Below, piece after piece: positions 13,986 through 17,795 of a stretch of DNA of 17,795 nucleotides; position 1 is the stretch's first letter; each line of letters opens with the position of its first letter. The position numbers were made by a program, and so were the translations under genes. The notes beneath the pieces were generated by a model that saw only the letters and a program-made list of their open reading frames with translations, ran no database searches and was not told where the DNA came from. Source of the stretch: Clostridiales bacterium UBA4696 (GTDB taxonomy: Bacteria; Bacillota; Clostridia; Oscillospirales; Oscillospiraceae); NCBI GenBank assembly GCA_002404795.1, contig DHKK01000111.1:20466-38260 (forward strand). The letters run 5' to 3'.

Positions 13986-14661
13986 GCTGCACCTCTTTCA
14001 GCCGGTGGTCTTCGTCAAATACATAAACCGCATTGCAATAAAAATCCGTCAGCGCCCGGTCGTGGCTGATGAACAGCACAGACCCGCCATTGGGTATCAT
14101 CTGCGCCTTTACAAGTGCCAGCAGATTTGCCTGCGTGGACACGTCCAGCATCGACGTTGCCTCATCCAGAATCAGAAGCTTCGGGCTTAAAAGCAGACAA
14201 CGCGCCAGCGCCACGCGCTGCGCCTCGCCGCCGGAGATCTGCCGCGGCAGATGGGTGAGGATTTTGGAAGGCAGCTGCATCTGCGCCAGAATATCTGCAA
14301 TCAGCGTCTCTGCTTCCTGCCTGTTTCCTGCCAGACGATGATAGGAAATCAGTTCCCGCAGTCCTGCGCCAATTTTCTGCGCCGGGTCGAGCGTGGCATA
14401 CGGCTGCTGATAAACCATCTGGATGGCAAGACCGCGTCTGCGGTCATACGCTTCTTTTTCGGATACGAGCAGCTGCCCGTCGAGAAAAAACTCCCCCGCG
14501 TCGGGCGCTGTCACGCCGCAGAGGATCTTGGCAAGCGTCGATTTTCCGATGCCGCTCGCGCCAAATATGCCGATGATACTTCCATCGGGAATGGTCATGG
14601 AAACGTCCTGCAAAACCGTCTGGTTTCCGAACGATTTGCAGCAGTTTTTGATCTCAAGCAT
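13972..14661 (-). CDS. ABC transporter ATP-binding protein, DppF/OppF type (short)
   Basis: A 229-aa cytoplasmic ATPase that drives the adjacent permeases. Seen: Walker A GASGIGKST (34-42), Q-loop at YQQP (84-87), signature ISGGEAQ (142-148, consensus LSGGQ), Walker B LLILDE (162-167), D-loop SMLD and H-loop H200. The C-terminal oligopeptide-transporter extension present in most DppF proteins is missing, so it is shorter than usual; the NikE-like members of the family are similarly short. It overlaps the previous ATPase gene by 8 bases and the next permease gene by 14, so it is cotranslated with both. Confidence 0.92.
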   Translation of the reverse strand: MLEIKNCCKSFGNQTVLQDVSMTIPDGSIIGIFGASGIGKSTLAKILCGVTAPDAGEFFLDGQLLVSEKEAYDRRRGLAIQMVYQQPYATLDPAQKIGAGLRELISYHRLAGNRQEAETLIADILAQMQLPSKILTHLPRQISGGEAQRVALARCLLLSPKLLILDEATSMLDVSTQANLLALVKAQMIPNGGSVLFISHDRALTDFYCNAVYVFDEDHRLKEVQREGL

Positions 14662-15580
14662 GACAGCACCACCATTCTGTTTTCCCGTCCGTGCGCTTCT
14701 GCATCGCGTCGTTCAGACAAGCTTCCTCCGCCTCTGGGCAGCGGGCATAAAACGGACATCTGGATACTCCTTCACGCAGAACCGGCGACGGCTGCATCCC
14801 GTTTGCAACCTGCGCGGCAAGCAAAGCCTTCGTATATGGGTGGCGCGGAGCACTTAAAACTGTGCTTGACACGCCCGTTTCCAGCATCCGCCCGCCGCAC
14901 AGCACCAGAACCCGGTCACAGCGTGCGGCGACGGAAATATCATGTGTAATAATGAGCTTCGCTGCATCCGGGAAAATGGAGTCCAGAAGTGCAAAAAACT
15001 GCGCACGCCCGGCTTCGTCCAATCCATTCGTCGGCTCGTCCGCGATCAGGAGCCGCGCCCGGGAGCAGGCCGCCAGGGCAATCGTCACGCGCTGTGCCAT
15101 GCCGCCGGAGAGCTGAAAGGGATACTTGTTCAGGATCGTCTCCGGTGCGTCAAAACCCGCAAGACGCAGCTTTTCTGCCGCCAATGCCGGGAAATCTCTG
15201 CGCGGCAAGCAGAGCTTTTTCAGGCTGTCATAGAGCTGCTTTCGCACCGTGCGTGTGGGGAGCAAAAACTCCGCGCCGTTCTGCGGAATATAAACAAGCT
15301 TGTCTCCGCGCAGCGTTTGCAGCTGCTTTTCCGTGGAAAGCACTGTGCCATCCATTCGGATGCAGCCGCTTCGCATCCGCACGTTTGCCGGGAGCAGTCC
15401 CAATATGGAAAGCGCCAGCATCGTTTTGCCCGAGCCGGTTTCCCCAATGACTGCCAGCTGCTCCCCGGAAGAAAGAGAAAAAGAAACGTCCTGCAAAAGC
15501 ACGCGTTCGCCGCGCGAAAGCTTTGCGGAGATTGTACCGCAGGCGTAAGAGAACGCCGGAAGTATTTCAGTTACGGTCAT
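14654..15580 (-). CDS. ABC transporter ATP-binding protein, DppD/OppD type
   Basis: A 308-aa cytoplasmic ATPase. Seen: Walker A GETGSGKT (46-53), LSGGMAQ signature (158-164), Walker B LLIADE (177-182), H-loop in ITHD (211-214), and the C-terminal oligopeptide/dipeptide domain with HPYT (248-251) and CPFYARCPEAEEAC, a Cys motif known to hold an iron-sulfur cluster in some DppD proteins. I chose the ATG at 15580 because GGGAGG precedes it by 8 bases; a longer form would start with TTG. A promoter is visible just upstream and a terminator lies between this gene and the binding-protein gene, so the ATPases and permeases may be expressed separately from the binding protein. Confidence 0.93.
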   Translation of the reverse strand: MTVTEILPAFSYACGTISAKLSRGERVLLQDVSFSLSSGEQLAVIGETGSGKTMLALSILGLLPANVRMRSGCIRMDGTVLSTEKQLQTLRGDKLVYIPQNGAEFLLPTRTVRKQLYDSLKKLCLPRRDFPALAAEKLRLAGFDAPETILNKYPFQLSGGMAQRVTIALAACSRARLLIADEPTNGLDEAGRAQFFALLDSIFPDAAKLIITHDISVAARCDRVLVLCGGRMLETGVSSTVLSAPRHPYTKALLAAQVANGMQPSPVLREGVSRCPFYARCPEAEEACLNDAMQKRTDGKTEWWCCHA

Positions 15581-15609
15581 CGGCGTTTCCTCCCATCGCA
15601 ATTTCAATT

Positions 15610-15638
15610 ATTGTACCGTATTCTGGCTATCTGCGTAA
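15610..15638 (-). promoter_or_regulatory. Putative promoter of the ATPase/permease/TPR genes
   Basis: On the minus strand TACAAT (15610-15615) and TTACGC (15633-15638) are 17 bases apart, about 30 bases before the ATG at 15580. The -35 is weak. It lies just after the terminator that ends the binding-protein gene, as expected for an internal promoter. Confidence 0.5.
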
Positions 15639-15661
15639 CCCTCCCCGGGGGATGGAATTTA

Positions 15662-15696
15662 AGAAAAAACGCGGAGATCTCCGAAGAAATCCCCGC
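15662..15696 (-). terminator. Terminator between the binding-protein gene and the ATPase genes
   Basis: On the minus strand GCGGGGAT (15689-15696) pairs with ATCTCCGC (15671-15678) with one G-U pair, followed by GTTTTTTCTT. It begins about 20 bases after the stop of the binding-protein gene. It should make the binding protein the main product of the upstream promoter. Confidence 0.75.
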
Positions 15697-15714
15697 ATTT
15701 GAAAGGAATCTTGA

Positions 15715-17429
15715 TTATTTTGCCGTAATTGAGAACCAGGTGTTTGCGTTATTGAGTCCGAACACCGCGTCTACGGTGAAGTTCTCATATGCCGCGCTGT
15801 GGACAAGGATCTGGCTGTCCCAGTAGAGCGCGATCAGCGGCGTATGCGCGGCATACCAATCCTGCAGGCTGCCCGCCGCAGCAGTGTATTCCTCCACGGT
15901 TTTCGCTTCGCCCATCGTGGAAAGGATCGCCTGGAATTCTTCGTCAAACACCTGACAACCGCCCTGCACAGGGTGCGTGCCGTCAACGTAAATGGAAGCA
16001 AGGCCGTTCTTCATGCCCATACCGGCAGCCGTGTAGCCGTAGATCGCCGCTTCCATGGTGATGTTGTTCTCGGAGAATTTGTTGCTGGTCTTGGCGTTGT
16101 AGCTGTCGCCGTCCAGCGTTTCGAGATTTACCTGAATGCCGAACTGCTCGAGCTGCGTCTTGACGAGCTCTGCGTAGCCGACATGGGCTTCCTTGCCTGC
16201 GTTGCAGGTGAGCGTAAAGGCGCAGACTTCGCCGTTCGCGTTCACATAGAAGCCGTCCGCGTTCTTTTCCGTGTAACCGGCATCCGCCATGTACTGTTCA
16301 GCCTTCGCCAGATCCTGACCAAGCGCTTCCGTTTCCTTGTAGCCCACGGTCACAGGCGGAACGAAGCCTCGGTTGGGGTTCGAAGCATAAGCACTGCCGA
16401 ACACGGTGCGGAAGCTGTCGTAATCCAGCGCGTAGGAGACAGCCAGCCGGAGGTTCTCATCTGCAAAGAGACCGTTTGCGTTGTTGAATGCCAGCACGGC
16501 CGGGGCATTTGCCGCCGTGACAGCCTCGAGCGTCAGCGTATCGGTCGCAGCCAGAACATCCTGATACGAACCGGAAACGCCCGTGGAGTATGCCCACGTC
16601 ATGTCCAGATCGCCCTGCTGGAGTGCCAGATACATGGTATCCTCGTTGCCGAACAGCTGATAAGTGAGCTTGCCGACATTCGGCGTCTGCGGATAATAGG
16701 GATTCGGAACGAAGGTGAGCGTACCGGCCTCCTTGTTGAAGCTTTCCAGCATATACGGTCCGCTGGTGACGCGCGCTTCTTCCTCCGTGACGGAATCCTT
16801 GCCCTCATAGATATGCTTCGGCATGACGCGGAAGGAGGTCATGTTGGAAAGCTCGCGCACGTTGGCAGAGGTCAGCGTCAGAGAAATCGACATTTCGTCG
16901 TCGGAGAGTTCATAAGATGCATATTTTGCATCTGTGGTCTTGCCGTCCTCGTCCGTCTGGGAGACAAAGTTGGCGCTGCCGTTTGCGTCGTCATATTCGA
17001 GCGTAAAAAGAATATCCGCCGCCGTGACCGGCTCGCCGTCCGACCATGTCATGCCCGGCTCAATGGTGTAGACCCATGTGACGGAATCTTCCGTTTCGTA
17101 GGAAGCCAGCAGCGGATGATAGTTGCCCTCGGCGTCCTGCCCCAGACGAGCGGAAGCTCGCTCACGCCGCTGGCCAGCATATCGAAGTTATACTCGCCGA
17201 ACGTTGCCGTTTCAATGGCAGCCGTCGTGCCGACCGTGAACTGCTCGATCGGGTATGCGGGGGTCTCCGGTTCCGATGGCTGCTCCGTCTGTTCGACCGG
17301 TTCTTCCGGCTGGTTGTCAGTTTGTGTCGGCTGTTCCGACGGCTGCTGTGCCGGGGATTCAGAGGTGCTGCAGGCTGCCAGTGCAAATACAAGGCTCAGG
17401 CAGAGCAGCAAAGCAAGAAGTTTTTTCAT
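15715..17429 (-). pseudogene. Frameshifted peptide/nickel-type (SBP family 5) lipoprotein of the ABC transporter
   Basis: Two frames make one protein. From ATG 17429: signal peptide MKKLLALLLCLSLVFALAAC with lipobox LAAC (Cys20), a Ser/Gln/Glu/Pro linker to about residue 60, then EQFTVGTTAAIETATFGEYN and SELPLVWG. At about 17138-17144 the frame is lost; with one extra base (GGGGC to GGGGCC) it would continue as W-G-Q-D-A-E-G-N-Y-H-P-L-L-A-S-Y, then TIEPGMTWSDGEPVTAADIL, the hallmark of the family, through to ...NANTWFSITAK at 15715. The repaired protein is about 571 aa, normal for DppA/OppA/NikA-type proteins. It would bind substrate outside the cell for the permeases downstream. As written, the upstream frame stops at 17049 after 126 residues. 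It is either a true inactivation, a phase-variable site at the G-run, or a sequencing error. Confidence 0.85.
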
Positions 17430-17489
17430 TTTGGTTTTCCTTTGTGTGAATATATGTCAAATCAGAGATTTGCAATTTCAGACGAGGTC
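17430..17489 (-). promoter_or_regulatory. Possible promoter region of the binding-protein gene
   Basis: On the minus strand TTGCAA, then a short palindrome AAATCTCTGATTT, TTGACA and TATATT follow one another before the AAAGGA ribosome site of the lipoprotein gene. TTGCAA and TATATT (15 bases apart) are one possible promoter; TTGACA has no good -10 at the right distance. The call is weak. Confidence 0.3.
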
Positions 17490-17795
17490 TCAATCGACCT
17501 CCTCCGCGTCGACAAACAGGTTCGTGACCTGCACGGGGATCGGCAGGCGGCTCTGCTTGACGGCGCGAAGCACCATGTCCTTGAGGTCGGCGCAGCAGGG
17601 CTTGTCCATCGTGACGATGGTGACGCTTGCAACGTCGTTGAGAGTGAAAATATCTGCCAGCTTGACTGTAATATCAAAGTCGTTTTCCGGGCAGCAGATC
17701 AGCGGCACCCGCCCCTTGGACAGCGCATCATGGAAGCCCGGATAGGAAAACGCGGAGCAGTCCGCCGCGATGAGCAGGTGTCCGTGATGATAATA
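17490..17795 (-). CDS. Probable iron-sulfur cluster-binding protein, C-terminal 101 residues (5' end outside window)
   Basis: The frame is open from the window edge at 17795 to a TGA at 17490-17492. The visible sequence starts YYHHGHLLIAADCSAFSYPG, then FHDALSKGRVPLICCPENDF, KLADIFTLNDVASVTIVTMD, KPCCADLKDMVLRAV and ends NLFVDAEEVD. The ADCSAF, CCPE and KPCC motifs match my recollection of the C-terminal domain of clostridial proteins that begin with a 4Fe-4S ferredoxin domain; that N-terminal part is outside the window, so the call is tentative. No membrane segment is seen. It is upstream of the lipoprotein gene on the same strand, 60 bases apart, and could be in its own operon. Confidence 0.7.
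   Translation of the reverse strand, partial: YYHHGHLLIAADCSAFSYPGFHDALSKGRVPLICCPENDFDITVKLADIFTLNDVASVTIVTMDKPCCADLKDMVLRAVKQSRLPIPVQVTNLFVDAEEVD

Noticed and set aside
15799..17745. Very long plus-strand open frame (about 648 codons) opposite the binding-protein gene
   Set aside because: It is antisense to a clear SBP family 5 gene, has low-complexity Arg/Val-rich translation and no matching domain or ribosome site; a consequence of GC-rich codon bias.
1..17795. CRISPR arrays, insertion-sequence transposases, rRNA genes, complete tRNAs, plasmid origins
   Set aside because: No spaced short repeats, transposase motifs, rRNA segments or complete cloverleaf were seen; the only tRNA sequence is the 3' half at 11206-11250.

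Overview
The window is about 17.8 kb of fairly GC-rich DNA with dense coding and strong Shine-Dalgarno sites (GGAGG-type) before nearly every gene. The Opp/Dpp and sugar ABC transporters, PucR and SLH-domain proteins, Cys-rich ferredoxin-type protein and tetrahydrofolate-linked enzyme suggest an anaerobic Firmicute of class Clostridia, most like gut Oscillospirales. This is inferred from protein style; no marker gene is present.

Layout. (1) 1-2347, plus strand: the 3' end of a sugar-type solute-binding protein gene and two MalF/MalG-like permease genes, i.e. a carbohydrate ABC importer without its ATPase here. (2) 2348-2688: a gap holding a hairpin and the first copy of a 171-bp repeat. (3) 2689-8440: a PucR-family regulator (minus) divergent from a plus-strand operon encoding an unrecognised Cys-rich protein, a GcvT-like folate-binding methyl/aminomethyl-transferase and two short-chain dehydrogenases, closed by a long palindromic terminator. 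The 256-bp divergent region carries a consensus promoter for the regulator, a -10 with poor -35 for the operon, and three TACAANTTGTA palindromes. I read this as a PucR-controlled catabolic or demethylation pathway of unknown substrate. (4) 8466-11154: a 70-aa protein gene (minus), a secreted SLH/transglutaminase-like protein and a small, AT-richer SAM methyltransferase. (5) 11162-11406: a terminator, the 3' half of a tRNA-Arg(CCG) with CCA, and the second copy of the 171-bp repeat. (6) 11403-17429, minus strand: an Opp/Dpp/Nik-type ABC operon (frameshifted lipoprotein, terminator, two ATPases, two permeases, TPR protein) with tightly overlapping genes. (7) 17490-17795: the 3' end of a probable iron-sulfur protein gene (minus).

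The most unusual structure is the pair of direct 171-bp repeats (2511-2681 and 11236-11406; about 84% identical by eye, no gaps). One end of each is the anticodon arm of tRNA-Arg(CCG); in the second copy the rest of the tRNA 3' half and its terminator follow. They bracket about 8.7 kb holding the PucR cluster, the SLH protein and the methyltransferase, so this stretch may be an integrated island or lie between ends of related integrative elements. No integrase is present in the window.
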